Below, one piece after another: positions 8,338 through 17,707 of a stretch of 64,000 nucleotides of DNA (its first letter is position 1; every line of letters starts with the position of its first letter). The position numbers and the translations under genes were made by a program. Under the pieces are notes generated by a model, which worked only from the letters and a program-made list of their open reading frames with translations, did not search any database and was not told the origin of the DNA. This DNA comes from Acidovorax sp. NCPPB 4044. GTDB lineage: Bacteria; Pseudomonadota; Gammaproteobacteria; Burkholderiales; Burkholderiaceae_C. The stretch lies in the NCBI RefSeq assembly GCF_028069655.1, contig NZ_JAMCOS010000001.1:4122001-4186000 (forward strand), given 5' to 3'.

Positions 8338-9312
8338 TCAGTCCGCGGTGATCTTGCGCTCGCGGATGATGCGGCCCCATTTCTCGTACTCGGCCGCGAT
8401 GAACCTGCCCAGTTCCTCGCGGGTGCCGGGCGCGGCGGTCTGGCCGTGCCTGAGCAGGTTGTCCCGCACTTCCGGCGTGTTGAGCACCTTGACGAGTTCG
8501 GTATTCCAGCGGTCCAGCAATGGCTTGGGCGTCTTGGCCGATGCCACGAAGGCATACCAGTTGGTGGCATTGAAGCCCGGGTAGGTCTCGGCCACCGTGG
8601 GCACGTTGGGCAGGTACGAAGGCCGCGCCAGGCCGGTGGTGGCCAGCGGCACGAGCTTGCCCGCTTCGATGTGCGGCAGAGCCGTCGGCGGCGCCGCGTA
8701 GAAGGATGCCAGCCGCCCGCCCAGTACGTCCTGCAGTGCCGGTGCGCCGCCCTTGTAGGGCACGTGCACCGTGTCGATCTTGGCCACGTCGTTGAGCAGT
8801 TCGCCTGCCAGATGAGCGGCCGATCCGGGGCCGGTGGATGCGAAGTCCAGCTTGCCGGGTTCACGCTTGGCCTTGGCCACGAATTCACCCAGCGTCTTGA
8901 TGCCGGTGCTGGCCGGAACCACGAGCACATTGGGGAAGCTCACGCCCATCGTGACGGGAGCCAGGTCCTTGAGCGGGTCATAGCTGACCTTCATGAAGTG
9001 GGGCGAGATGCTCAGCGGCCCGATGGAGCCGAACAGCAGCACCGATCCGTCGGCCGGGCCGTTGGCCACCTGCGCATGGGCCAGGTTGCCGCCCGCTCCG
9101 GGTTTGTTGTCCACCACCACGCTCTGCCCGATGTTCTCGCCCAGCTTCTTGGCGATGATGCGGGCCGCGATGTCTGCCGAGCCCCCCGCGGCGAAGCCGA
9201 CCACCATGGTCACGGGCTTCTTGGGAGGAAAGTCCTGGGCCTGCGCGGCGGTGGAGGCCAGGGAAAGGCTGGCCAGGACGGCGGCAGCCACGATCAGGGG
9301 GCGTCTTTGCAT
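8338..9312 (-). CDS. Bug-family (tripartite tricarboxylate) substrate-binding protein
   Basis: 324 residues with a clear Sec signal peptide (hydrophobic core IVAAAVLASLSLAS, cleavage near AQAQ). The mature protein has the Bug family signatures: PVTMVVGFAAGGSADIAAR near the N-terminus, VVVDNKPGAGGN, and the HVPYKGGAPALQDVLGG segment. Bug proteins are very abundant in Comamonadaceae and bind carboxylates or related small anions, usually without linked TctAB membrane genes, as here. It is divergent from a LysR gene, which probably controls it and the following ModA-like gene. Confidence 0.93.
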   Translation of the reverse strand: MQRRPLIVAAAVLASLSLASTAAQAQDFPPKKPVTMVVGFAAGGSADIAARIIAKKLGENIGQSVVVDNKPGAGGNLAHAQVANGPADGSVLLFGSIGPLSISPHFMKVSYDPLKDLAPVTMGVSFPNVLVVPASTGIKTLGEFVAKAKREPGKLDFASTGPGSAAHLAGELLNDVAKIDTVHVPYKGGAPALQDVLGGRLASFYAAPPTALPHIEAGKLVPLATTGLARPSYLPNVPTVAETYPGFNATNWYAFVASAKTPKPLLDRWNTELVKVLNTPEVRDNLLRHGQTAAPGTREELGRFIAAEYEKWGRIIRERKITAD

Positions 9313-9388
9313 GTTGTCTCCGGAAGCGGCCGAAACCCGGGTCGGCTCTGCAGAAAGCCGCATCCTAGGCAGGCCGTAATAATCTGTG

Positions 9389-9398
9389 AATTGCAATT
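9389..9398. promoter_or_regulatory. Palindrome between bug and lysR starts
   Basis: AATTGCAATT is a perfect 10-bp palindrome in the 103-base gap between divergent genes, 18 bases before the chosen LysR start codon. LysR regulators typically bind such AT-rich dyads between themselves and their target. Its position argues against the in-frame GTG at 9386 as start, because that codon would place the dyad inside the gene. Confidence 0.4.
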
Positions 9399-9415
9399 TC
9401 CGGCGAGACTCTTGC

Positions 9416-10324
9416 GTGCAGCGCATCAAATTCGACATGGGAGAGCTGCTGGCGTTCGTGGCCACGGCCGAAAAGTCCAGCTTCCGGCTGGCGGCGGAAG
9501 CCCTGTGCCTGTCGGCGCCGGCCTTGAGCCGGCGCGTGGAGCGGCTGGAAGCGGCCCTGGGCGCCCGGCTGCTGGACCGCACGACACGGCGCGTGGAACT
9601 GGCAGCCGTGGGCCAGGAATTCCTGACCGAGGCGCGCGCCGCCCTGGCGGGCCTGGATGAGGCCGCCCAGCGCGTGGGCGATCAGGCCCGGCTGCGCCGC
9701 GGACGCGTGACCGTCGCGTGCATCCCATCGGTGGCCAATCACCTGCTGCCCCGCGTCCTGCGCGCATTTGCCGTCGCGCAGCCCGAGGTGCAGGTGCACG
9801 TGATCGACGAAAACGCCCGCCAGGTGCTGGACGCGGTTCTGCGGGGAGACGCGGATTTCGGGCTCAGCTTCACCGGCAGCCAGGAACCGTCCCTCCGATT
9901 CGAGACACTGACGCGCGAACGCTACGTGCTGGCCATGCCCCGCAGCCACCGCTGGGCAGACCGCAAGGAAATCGCGTGGGCGGAACTGGCGGGGCAGCGC
10001 CTGGTGTCGGTGTCGCACCACAGCAGCAATCGCCTGCTGCTGGACCAGGCCATGGCGGAGCTGCCCGAACGGCCACTGGCCTGGTACGAATGCAACCATG
10101 TGACCGGCGCGCTGGCGTTGGTGGAGGCGGGCCTGGGCATGGCGGCGATCCCGCAGCTGGCGCTGCCGCAGGACCATTCGCAGGTCTGCGGCGTGCCGCT
10201 CACGGCGCCTGCGCTGTGGCGCACCCTGGGCTTGCTGCAGCGCAGGGACCGCGTGCTCAGCCCCACGGCCGATGCGCTGCGGCAGCGCCTGATCCAGGCA
10301 CACGCCACCCCCGACGCGCCTTGA
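9416..10324 (+). CDS. LysR-family transcriptional regulator
   Basis: 302 residues with GTG start at 9416; GTG 9386 and ATG 9437 are alternatives. The N-terminal winged helix-turn-helix is typical: MGELLAFVATAEKSSF, then AAEALCLSAPALSRRVERLEAALGARLLDRTTRRVEL. The remainder is the two-lobed effector-binding domain. It is divergent from the bug-type binding-protein gene with a palindrome in between, the classic LysR arrangement for control of the neighbour. The effector is unknown. Confidence 0.93.
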   Translation: MQRIKFDMGELLAFVATAEKSSFRLAAEALCLSAPALSRRVERLEAALGARLLDRTTRRVELAAVGQEFLTEARAALAGLDEAAQRVGDQARLRRGRVTVACIPSVANHLLPRVLRAFAVAQPEVQVHVIDENARQVLDAVLRGDADFGLSFTGSQEPSLRFETLTRERYVLAMPRSHRWADRKEIAWAELAGQRLVSVSHHSSNRLLLDQAMAELPERPLAWYECNHVTGALALVEAGLGMAAIPQLALPQDHSQVCGVPLTAPALWRTLGLLQRRDRVLSPTADALRQRLIQAHATPDAP

Positions 10325-10360
10325 GCCGGCCAGCAGCCCGCAGGTTGCCGGCGCCCGCCA

Positions 10361-12814
10361 TCAACCGCAACTGCCCAGGTGCCCGCACTGCGTGCAGTAG
10401 TCGCAGCCATCCTTGCGGATCACGGCGTGCGCGCCGCACTCGGGGCATTTGCGGCCGGCCATCGCGGGCGGCAGGCCGGCAGATACGGCGGGAGCATCCA
10501 GCGGAAGCTCCTGCTGGTGCATGGGCCCGGCCACGGCGGCGGCGCGCTGCGCCAGGATGTTCTGCACCGCATAGCCCAGCGCGGCCACCTCCGAGTCGTG
10601 CCACAGCGGCACGCGGGCGCCGTCGGCCCGCAGGTGCGTTCCGAGCCGCACGGGACCGCGGTCCCACGCCACCTTGCGCATGTCGCTGAGCGCACGCTCC
10701 AGGAACCCGCCGCGGGCAGCGAGCGAAAGCAGCCGCATGCTGGAAGTGATCCACTGCTGCGATTCGCCGCTCTGGCCCACCGGCATGAAGAACTCGATCG
10801 CGCGGTCCACGGTCCCGTTGCCATCGGCTTGCGGGACAGGCAGGAACGAAACGACGAGGTAGAGCGTCTTGTGGCCTTCCTGCGTCCAGTACTCGACCTT
10901 CTCGGCCACGGCCGACAGGGCGCCCTTGGGGCGGCTCTCGATGACCGTCCGCATGGGGTCTGCGGCGGGCGCATTGGCTGCTTCGGCGGGCGCAGGCACC
11001 GGCGCGGCGGCCTCCAGCACCGCGCCCAGGATCGTGTTGGGCCGGTAGGTGGCCAGCCCCTTGAGACGTGCACGCCAGGCGTGCAGGTAGAGGTTCTTGA
11101 AATCCTCGTAGGGGTAGTCGGCCGGGACGTTCACGGTCTTGGAGATGGCCGTGTCGATGAACGGCTGCACGGTCTCCATCATCGCGATGTGCTCGCGGGC
11201 CGGCATTTGCAGCGCGCTCACGAAATAGTCGGGCAGCGCGTCCACATTGCCGCCCAGCGCGCGGTAGAGGCGCCACGCGTGGTCTTCCACCGCGTATTGG
11301 CTGGTGCTGCCGTCGGCCTCGCGTTTCCTGCGCGTGTAGGTCCATGAGAACGGCGGTTCGATGCCATTGGATGCGTTGTCGGCGAAGGCCAGGCTCACGG
11401 TGCCCGTGGGCGCGATGGACAGCAGGTGGCTGTTGCGGATGCCGTGGGAGCGGATCTGCGCCTGCAGGGCCGCGGGCAGGCGGCTGGCGAAGGTGCCCGG
11501 CGCGAGATACCCCTCTGCATCGAATTTGGGGAAAGCCCCCTTCTCCTGCGCCAGAGCCACCGAGGCCGCATAGGCCGCATCGCGCATGCATTCGGCGATG
11601 CGCGCCGCCAGTGCGCGGCCCGCATCGCTGTCGTAGCGCAGGCACAGCATGGCCAGCGTGTTGCCCAGCCCCGTGAAGCCCACGCCGATGCGCCGCTTGG
11701 CAGCCGACTCGGCCCGCTGCTGCGGCAGCGGCCAGAAGGTCACGTCCAGCACGTTGTCGAGCGCGCGCACCTGCGTGGCAACGCTCGCCTCGAACGCCTC
11801 GAAGTCGAACACCGGTGCACCGGCCGAACCGAACGGGTTGCGCACGAAGCGCGGCAGGATGATGGGGCCGAGGTCGCAGCAGCCGTAGGAGGGCAGCGGT
11901 TGTTCACCGCAGGGGTTCGTGGCGGCAATGCTCTCGCAGTACGCCAGGTTGTTGTCGGTGTTGACGCGGTCGAGGAAGAGGATGCCCGGCTCGGCGAAGT
12001 CGTAGGCCGATCGCATGATGGTGTCCCACAGTTCCCGCGCAGGCAGCGTGCGGTAGACCCACTGGCCATCGGCACGCTGCCGGGCGCCCTCCTCGCGCAG
12101 CGCGGCGCCGGGGCGCGCGGGGTGGACGAGGTCCCACGGGGCACCGTCCAGCACGGCCTGCACGAAGGCGTCCGGCACGCCGACGGAGACATTGAAGTTG
12201 TTCCAGCGCCCCGGCGTGCGCTTGGCGGTGATGAAGTCCAGCACGTCCGGGTGGTCGATGCGCAGCACGCCCATTTGCGCCCCGCGGCGCGCGCCGGCGC
12301 TCTCCACCGTGGCGCACGACTGGTCGAACACGTTGATGTAGCTGCACGGGCCCGAGGCCATCGAGGCCGTGCCCTTCACTTCTGCGCCGCGCGGCCGGAT
12401 GCGCGAGAAGTCGTAGCCCACCCCGCCGCCGCGCCGCATGGTCTCCGCAGCCTCGCGCAGGGCCTCGTAGATGCCCGGGTAGCCTCCTTCGTCGAATCCC
12501 TGGATGCAGTCGCCCACGGGCTGCACGAAGCAGTTGATGAGCGTGGCCTGGATGTCGGTGCCCGCGGCGCTCATGATGCGGCCCGCGCCGATGGCGCCCG
12601 CGCGCAGGTTGTCGAGAAAGCGGGCCTCGATACCATCGCGCAGCTCCGGCACCTCCACCGAAGCCAGGGCACGCGCCACGCGGCGGTAGAGCGTTTCGGC
12701 GTCGGTCTCGCCCGGCTTGAGGTATTTCTCGCGCAGCACGTCGAGGCTGATGGGCTGCTCGGGCAGGGAAGGCGCCGCACCGGGCGCAAGGGAGGCAATC
12801 GGGTCGCGTTGCAT
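10361..12814 (-). CDS. nrdJ: Adenosylcobalamin-dependent ribonucleotide reductase (class II)
   Basis: 817 residues. Class II reductases convert ribonucleotides to deoxyribonucleotides with adenosylcobalamin and need neither oxygen nor a glycyl radical. Visible marks are NCFVQPVGDCIQG, RRGGGVGYDFSRIRPRG, the active-site segment NPCGEQPLPSYGCCDLG around residues 300-320 and the phosphate loop SIAPTGTVSLAF. The C-terminal Cys motif CPECGAHAVIRKDGCDYC probably shuttles reducing power. It is last in a minus-strand run that starts with nitrate respiration genes, 61 bases after a carbonic anhydrase gene. No cobalamin riboswitch is apparent in that gap. Confidence 0.95.
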   Translation of the reverse strand: MQRDPIASLAPGAAPSLPEQPISLDVLREKYLKPGETDAETLYRRVARALASVEVPELRDGIEARFLDNLRAGAIGAGRIMSAAGTDIQATLINCFVQPVGDCIQGFDEGGYPGIYEALREAAETMRRGGGVGYDFSRIRPRGAEVKGTASMASGPCSYINVFDQSCATVESAGARRGAQMGVLRIDHPDVLDFITAKRTPGRWNNFNVSVGVPDAFVQAVLDGAPWDLVHPARPGAALREEGARQRADGQWVYRTLPARELWDTIMRSAYDFAEPGILFLDRVNTDNNLAYCESIAATNPCGEQPLPSYGCCDLGPIILPRFVRNPFGSAGAPVFDFEAFEASVATQVRALDNVLDVTFWPLPQQRAESAAKRRIGVGFTGLGNTLAMLCLRYDSDAGRALAARIAECMRDAAYAASVALAQEKGAFPKFDAEGYLAPGTFASRLPAALQAQIRSHGIRNSHLLSIAPTGTVSLAFADNASNGIEPPFSWTYTRRKREADGSTSQYAVEDHAWRLYRALGGNVDALPDYFVSALQMPAREHIAMMETVQPFIDTAISKTVNVPADYPYEDFKNLYLHAWRARLKGLATYRPNTILGAVLEAAAPVPAPAEAANAPAADPMRTVIESRPKGALSAVAEKVEYWTQEGHKTLYLVVSFLPVPQADGNGTVDRAIEFFMPVGQSGESQQWITSSMRLLSLAARGGFLERALSDMRKVAWDRGPVRLGTHLRADGARVPLWHDSEVAALGYAVQNILAQRAAAVAGPMHQQELPLDAPAVSAGLPPAMAGRKCPECGAHAVIRKDGCDYCTQCGHLGSCG

Positions 12815-12875
12815 GGGTTTCCAGGCTTCCTGAGGAGGGCGCGCAAACGCGCCGGAGCACGGCGAAACCGCCTTT

Positions 12876-13589
12876 TTACTCTTCCCCCGGACCGCCGCCC
12901 TGGGCTATGTCAACTCCGTCGCAAAGGACTTGTCCGTCATGTTCGACGTAGGGCGCATAGGGCCCGGTCCCGCTGTGGTCGGCGCTGGAAGCCGCCACGA
13001 AACCGGCGTGCTCCAGGTCGAAGACATGCACCTCGCCGTCTTCGATCACGTAGTGCCATCCATGCAGGCTCAGTGCGCCGGCCCGCACGCGCCGCCGCAC
13101 CATCGGGTAGTCCATGAGCCGTTCGAGCTGCAGCACCACGGCGCGCTGCTCGGTGCGGCGCATCGCCTCGGGCGTGGGCTGCACCGGCAGCACGGCCTCC
13201 CGGCCGAGTTCCAGCCAGCGCTGCAGGTTGAGGGCCTCGGCAGGCACCTCGCCATAGAGCGCCTTGACGGCGCCGCAGTGGCTATGCCCGCACACGACGA
13301 TGCGGCGCACCTCCAGGCCCAGCACCGCGTATTCGATGGCCGCGGCCGTGCCGTGGTGGCCGTGCGACCCGTCGTAGGGCGGCACGAAGGCCCCCACGTT
13401 GCGCACGAGGAACAGCTCCCCCGGCCCCGCCCCCGTGAGCAGGTGCGGTACGAGGCGCGAGTCGGAGCAGCCGATGAAGAGCGTGGTCGGCCGCTGTCCC
13501 TGCGCCACCAGGTCCTGGAACCGCTGGCGATAGCGCGGGAACGCATCGTCGTGGAAGCGCCGCAGGCGCTGCAGCAGTTCGTCGGGCAT
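12876..13589 (-). CDS. Beta-class carbonic anhydrase
   Basis: 237 residues. It interconverts carbon dioxide and bicarbonate using zinc. The zinc and catalytic motifs of the beta class are present: Cys-Ser-Asp-Ser-Arg in FIGCSDSRLVPHLL (Cys about 41), and His-x-x-Cys in VVCGHSHCGAVKALYG. LFLVRNVGAFVPPY and the GTAAAIEYAVLGLEV segment are family-typical. No signal peptide, so cytoplasmic. It lies 27 bases after the PpiC-type gene and before nrdJ on the same strand, so it probably belongs to the nar transcription unit or its read-through. Confidence 0.95.
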   Translation of the reverse strand: MPDELLQRLRRFHDDAFPRYRQRFQDLVAQGQRPTTLFIGCSDSRLVPHLLTGAGPGELFLVRNVGAFVPPYDGSHGHHGTAAAIEYAVLGLEVRRIVVCGHSHCGAVKALYGEVPAEALNLQRWLELGREAVLPVQPTPEAMRRTEQRAVVLQLERLMDYPMVRRRVRAGALSLHGWHYVIEDGEVHVFDLEHAGFVAASSADHSGTGPYAPYVEHDGQVLCDGVDIAQGGGPGEE

Positions 13590-13616
13590 GGCAGTGGCGG
13601 CCCCTCGGGAATGGCG

Positions 13617-14513
13617 CTACTGCACGAGCGGCGCGGCCGCTCCGTCCAGCTCGACACCTTCCAGCACGGCATCGCCTGCGAGCACCTGGAGGTACTGCCG
13701 CAGCGCATTCACCCAGGCCTGCTGGCGCAGTGCCAGCCCGACCGCTGCGCGCACTTCGCCGAAACCGCGCTGGCGGCCGGCATCGCGCGCCACCACCTCG
13801 ACCACATGCAGCCCGAAGCGGCTGTGCACGAGACGCGGCAGAACGCCCACCTCCTGCGCGCCAAAGACCTCGCGGGCGAACTCGGGCGCGCAGTCCTCGC
13901 GGCCCAGCCAGCCCAGGTCGCCGCCCTGCGCGCCGGTGGGGCAGTTGGATGACTCCCGGGCAGCCCGCGCGAACGACCCACCGCCGTCGTTCGCGCAGCG
14001 CAGTTGCAGCAGCGTGGCCTCTGCGTGCCCGCGCAGCCGCTGCACATCCACGCCGGGGGTCACGGCATAGAGCACATGGCGCAGGTGCACACGCTCGCCG
14101 TCACGGTAGCGCCCGGTGTGCGCGTCGTAGTGGCGGCGGCACGCCTCGTCGGACGGCTCGGGCACGGTCAGCGCCTGCTCCAGCAGCGCCTCGATCGCCT
14201 GCGTCGCGGTTTCGGACGTGGTGCCGTCGTCGGCAGGCAGGTCATCGGCTGGCAGCAGACCCGCGCGCTGCGCTGCCTGGCGGAGCAGCTCGGTGCAGGC
14301 GCGCTGGCGCAGGGTGTCGGCATCGGGCACATCGGTGGCGCGGTGGAGTGCGATGCCATTGACCGATGCGACCGGCCCTTCGACTGCGGGCGCGGGAGAA
14401 CCCGGGCCGGTCCCGAAGACGGGCTCCGGGCCAGACTCGAATCCGGAATCCAGGCTGGCGCCGGAGCCACAGCATCCGCTGGACTGCGAGGCATCTTGGC
14501 AGGTACAGGACAT
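13617..14513 (-). CDS. PpiC/parvulin-type peptidyl-prolyl isomerase (NifM-like) of the nar operon
   Basis: 298 residues. The C-terminal half is a parvulin domain: GERVHLRHVLYAV, then GGDLGWLGREDCAPEFAREVFG, and SRFGLHVVEVVARDAG. The first 20 residues are Cys-rich (MSCTCQDASQSSGCCGSGAS) and are not a signal peptide, so a cytoplasmic foldase is likely. The spacing to narI (25 bases) and the same strand point to a nar operon member that helps fold or assemble nitrate reductase, as in other betaproteobacteria. The Cys cluster could bind metal, which is speculative. Confidence 0.85.
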   Translation of the reverse strand: MSCTCQDASQSSGCCGSGASLDSGFESGPEPVFGTGPGSPAPAVEGPVASVNGIALHRATDVPDADTLRQRACTELLRQAAQRAGLLPADDLPADDGTTSETATQAIEALLEQALTVPEPSDEACRRHYDAHTGRYRDGERVHLRHVLYAVTPGVDVQRLRGHAEATLLQLRCANDGGGSFARAARESSNCPTGAQGGDLGWLGREDCAPEFAREVFGAQEVGVLPRLVHSRFGLHVVEVVARDAGRQRGFGEVRAAVGLALRQQAWVNALRQYLQVLAGDAVLEGVELDGAAAPLVQ

Positions 14514-14538
14514 GGGAAACCTCCGGGGAACGTTGCGG

Positions 14539-15321
14539 TCAGCGCGTGGCGCGCGGGTTGTCGAGGGCACGGGCCACGTCGGTCGGGGGCACGGCACTGG
14601 GCTGGCCCGGCAGGTTCTGGCCTGCCGGCACATTCAGGCGCCGGGCCCGCACGATCTGCGGCGCCCGGAACAGGTACGCCACGGCGCCGAAGCCGCTCCA
14701 CACATGCACCAGCCTGCTGAACGGAAAGAGCAGGAAGATCGTCATGCCGAACACGATGTGGAAGAGGAACGGCCACGGCAGCCCCGCCAGCGCGGAAGCA
14801 TCCACCGGCCGCAGCGTGACGATGCGCTGCGCCCAATCGGCCAGGATCAGCATCACGCTCCCGTCGGTGTGCTGCAACGAGTACGGGAGCGTGACGAGCC
14901 CCACGACCAGCTGCACCCAGAGCACGACGAGCACGGCGATGTCGGTCGCGTGGCTCGTGTGGCGGATGCGCGGATCGAACAAGCGCCGGTACAGCAGCAT
15001 CGTGAGGCCGGCGAAGCACATCGCACCGGCCACGCCGCCAGCCGATACGGCCAGCAACTGCTTGGTGGAAGCGCTCATGAAGATGCCGTACACGCTGTGC
15101 GGCGTGAAGAGGCCCACCATGTGGCCGAAGAACAGGGACAGCACGCCGAAATGAAAGAGATTGCTGCCCCAGCGCAACAGGCCAGAGCGCAGCATCTGAG
15201 AGGAATCGCTCTTCCACGAATACTGGTTCTGGTCGAAGCGGATCAGGCTCCCCACCACGAAGACGGTGAGGCAGACATAGGGGTACACCTGGAAGAGGAA
15301 GTCGTGCAGGGCGGCGTTCAT
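14539..15321 (-). CDS. narI: Respiratory nitrate reductase gamma subunit (cytochrome b)
   Basis: 260 residues with five membrane helices, starting MNAALHDFLFQVYPYVCLTVFVVGSLIRF. NarI carries two b haems and passes electrons from quinol to NarH. Haem-ligand His residues are visible in NLFHFGVLSLFFGHMVG and in the last helices (LPWPFLFHIVFGMTIFLLFPFSRLVHVWS). The length is slightly above the usual 225-240 because of a hydrophilic tail. The start overlaps the narJ stop (ATGA). All neighbours are nar genes. Confidence 0.97.
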   Translation of the reverse strand: MNAALHDFLFQVYPYVCLTVFVVGSLIRFDQNQYSWKSDSSQMLRSGLLRWGSNLFHFGVLSLFFGHMVGLFTPHSVYGIFMSASTKQLLAVSAGGVAGAMCFAGLTMLLYRRLFDPRIRHTSHATDIAVLVVLWVQLVVGLVTLPYSLQHTDGSVMLILADWAQRIVTLRPVDASALAGLPWPFLFHIVFGMTIFLLFPFSRLVHVWSGFGAVAYLFRAPQIVRARRLNVPAGQNLPGQPSAVPPTDVARALDNPRATR

Positions 15322-16121
15322 GGTTTCGCTCCTTGGTATGCGCCGCCGGCATGGGACGGTCCGGCGCGGACGATGCGTATGGGCTGGGGTTGGCCCGCCC
15401 GGGCCTGGCCGAGGTTCGAGCAGCCGTCGAATGCCGCGGGCTCGGTCCAGCTCTCGTCGAGGCCGGGCTCGGCAGGGGTTGCCGCGTGCGGCGCGGGAAC
15501 ATCGGGCACGGGATGCCCGGCAAGCTCCAGCAGGGCCGCGAACACGGCGGCGTAGGCCTGCGCATAAGGCGCCGCCTGCGCACTGCCGCGCTGGACCAGC
15601 GCGCCGTGGATGGCGGCCAGCAGATGCGCGATCTCGCCCAGGAACGAGCGGGCTTCGCGCGGCGGCTGGGTGGAGACGAACTCCAGCACCGCCGGCAGAT
15701 AGTCGGGCAACTCGTCCTCGCGCAGCAGCAGCCCGGCGCGCGCGTAGGTCTCGCCCAGGTCGATCATGGCCGGTCCGCGGTCGCGGGAGTCGCCATGCAC
15801 GTGCTCGAAGAGGTGCAGCGAAGTGGCGCGGCCACGGTCGAACAGCTCCACATAGGCGGTCTCTGCATCCAAGGGGTCGCCCTGCGAGAGCAGGTCCAGC
15901 AGGCGGCCGAGCTGCGCGCGGCGCGGCGCGGCCAGCACGGCGTCGGCCGCGAGTAAGCCGGGCAGTTCCGCAAGATGGTGGCGCAGCACGCTGCCGGGGT
16001 AGTCCAGCAGAGCGGCGAGGATGCGCAGCGTGGCGCTGCCCGGGTGGCGCCCGCGCACAGCGGCGGGGGCGGCCTGCCCGGTGCGAGGGTCGGAGGAGGA
16101 GGTGGTGGTGGTGGTGCCCAT
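15318..16121 (-). CDS. narJ: Nitrate reductase molybdenum cofactor assembly chaperone
   Basis: 267 residues. NarJ is a cytoplasmic chaperone that binds NarG and is needed for insertion of the molybdenum cofactor and membrane attachment. Characteristic segments are ILAALLDYPGSVLRHHLAELP, AETAYVELFDRGRATSLHLFEHVHGDSRDRG and EDELPDYLPAVLEFVS. The N-terminus is a Thr/Ser run (six Thr after MG) and the C-terminus is a long hydrophilic extension. The ATG is one base after the narH stop, and the stop overlaps the narI start, so translation is tightly coupled. Confidence 0.97.
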   Translation of the reverse strand: MGTTTTTSSSDPRTGQAAPAAVRGRHPGSATLRILAALLDYPGSVLRHHLAELPGLLAADAVLAAPRRAQLGRLLDLLSQGDPLDAETAYVELFDRGRATSLHLFEHVHGDSRDRGPAMIDLGETYARAGLLLREDELPDYLPAVLEFVSTQPPREARSFLGEIAHLLAAIHGALVQRGSAQAAPYAQAYAAVFAALLELAGHPVPDVPAPHAATPAEPGLDESWTEPAAFDGCSNLGQARAGQPQPIRIVRAGPSHAGGAYQGAKP

Positions 16122-16122
16122 G

Positions 16123-17646
16123 TCAGACCCCCGCCTTGATCGGAATGGTGCGCTTCTTCTCGGCACCGAACAGGCTCACGTCGCTCACGCCGTCCGAACA
16201 GCCGTTGCCGAAACTGAAGCCGCAGCCGCCGCGCACGTTGAAGGCGTTTTCGGCGTATTCGCGGTGCGTGGTGGGAATGACGAAGCGGTCTTCATAGTTG
16301 GCGATGGCCATGGTCTGGTACATGTCCTCCACCTCGGCCTGCGTGAGGCCCACCTGGGCCAGCACGTCGAGGTCGGTGCGGTGCTCCACATGCTTGGCGC
16401 GCTGGAAGGCGCGCATGGCCAGCATGCGCTCGAGCGCGCGCACCACGGGTGCCGTGTCGCCGGCGGTGAGCAGGTTGGCGAGGTACTGCACCGGGATGCG
16501 CAGTTGCCCCACGTCGGGAATCAGCCCGTTGGCGCCCACATGCCCGGCGTTGGCGGCGGCGCTAATGGGCGACAGCGGCGGCACGTACCAGACCATCGGC
16601 AACGTGCGGTACTCGGGGTGCAGCGGCAGGGCCACCTTCCAGTCCACGGCCATCTTGTAGACCGGGCTGCGGCGGGCGGCCTCCATCCAGGCATCGGGGA
16701 TGCCGTCGATGCGTGCCTGCGCGATCACCTCGGGGTCGTTCGGGTCCAGGAAGATGTCGAGCTGCGCGCGGTAGAGATCGCGGTCGCGCTCGACGCTGGC
16801 GGCCTCGGCGATGCGGTCCGCGTCGTACAGCAGCACGCCCAGGTAGCGGATGCGGCCCACGCAGGTTTCGGAGCACACCGTCGGCTGCCCCGATTCGATG
16901 CGCGGATAGCAGAAGATGCACTTCTCGGCCTTGCCGCTCTTCCAGTTGTAGTAGATCTTCTTGTAGGGGCAGCCCGAGACGCACATGCGCCAGCCGCGGC
17001 ACTTGTCCTGGTCGATCAGGACGATGCCGTCTTCCTCGCGCTTGTAGATCGAACCCGACGGACATGAGGCCACGCACGCCGGATTGAGGCAGTGCTCGCA
17101 CAGGCGCGGCAGATACATCATGAAGGTGTTCTCGAACTGCGCGTACATGTCCTTCTGGATGTCGTCGAAGTTCTTGTCCTTGCTGCGCTTGGAGAATTCA
17201 CCGCCCAGTATTTCCTCCCAGTTCGGTCCCCAGACGATCTTGTCCATCTGCTGGCCGGTGATGAGGCTGCGGGGGCGCGCCGTGGGCGCGGCCTTCATCT
17301 CGGGCGCGGACTGCAGGTGCGCATAGTCGTAGGTGAAGGGTTCGTAGTAGTCGTCGATCTCCGGCAGGTTGGGGTTGGCGAAGATCTTCATCAGCAGCTT
17401 CCACTTCGCGCCCTGGCGCGGAGCGATGGAGCCATCGGCGCGGCGCACCCAGCCGCCGTTCCAGCGGTCCTGGTTCTCCCAATCCTTGGGGTAGCCGATG
17501 CCAGGCTTGGACTCGACGTTGTTGAACCAGGCGTACTCCATGCCGGGACGGCTGGTCCAGACGTTCTTGCAGGTGACCGAACAGGTGTGGCAGCCGATGC
17601 ACTTGTCCAGGTTGAGCACCATGCCGATCTGTGCGCGAACTTTCAT
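16123..17646 (-). CDS. narH: Respiratory nitrate reductase beta subunit (iron-sulfur)
   Basis: 507 residues. The cysteine groups that carry three [4Fe-4S] clusters and one [3Fe-4S] cluster are intact: CIGCHTCSVTCKNVW near the start, CEHCLNPACVASCPSG, CRGWRMCVSGCP (the Trp replacing a Cys marks the [3Fe-4S] cluster) and CIFCYPRIESG with CSETCVGRIRYLG. It carries electrons from NarI haems to NarG on the cytoplasmic side of the membrane. It begins 61 bases after narG. Confidence 0.98.
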   Translation of the reverse strand: MKVRAQIGMVLNLDKCIGCHTCSVTCKNVWTSRPGMEYAWFNNVESKPGIGYPKDWENQDRWNGGWVRRADGSIAPRQGAKWKLLMKIFANPNLPEIDDYYEPFTYDYAHLQSAPEMKAAPTARPRSLITGQQMDKIVWGPNWEEILGGEFSKRSKDKNFDDIQKDMYAQFENTFMMYLPRLCEHCLNPACVASCPSGSIYKREEDGIVLIDQDKCRGWRMCVSGCPYKKIYYNWKSGKAEKCIFCYPRIESGQPTVCSETCVGRIRYLGVLLYDADRIAEAASVERDRDLYRAQLDIFLDPNDPEVIAQARIDGIPDAWMEAARRSPVYKMAVDWKVALPLHPEYRTLPMVWYVPPLSPISAAANAGHVGANGLIPDVGQLRIPVQYLANLLTAGDTAPVVRALERMLAMRAFQRAKHVEHRTDLDVLAQVGLTQAEVEDMYQTMAIANYEDRFVIPTTHREYAENAFNVRGGCGFSFGNGCSDGVSDVSLFGAEKKRTIPIKAGV

Positions 17647-17707
17647 GCGGCCTCCTTGCCACCGGCCCCGTGGCCGGCCGTGGTCTTCGTCACCGCGGGG
17701 ATGGGGG

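Noticed and set aside
12815..12875. Possible cobalamin riboswitch before nrdJ
   Set aside because: The gap is only 61 bases and shows no B12-box-like sequence; a full riboswitch would need about 200 bases.
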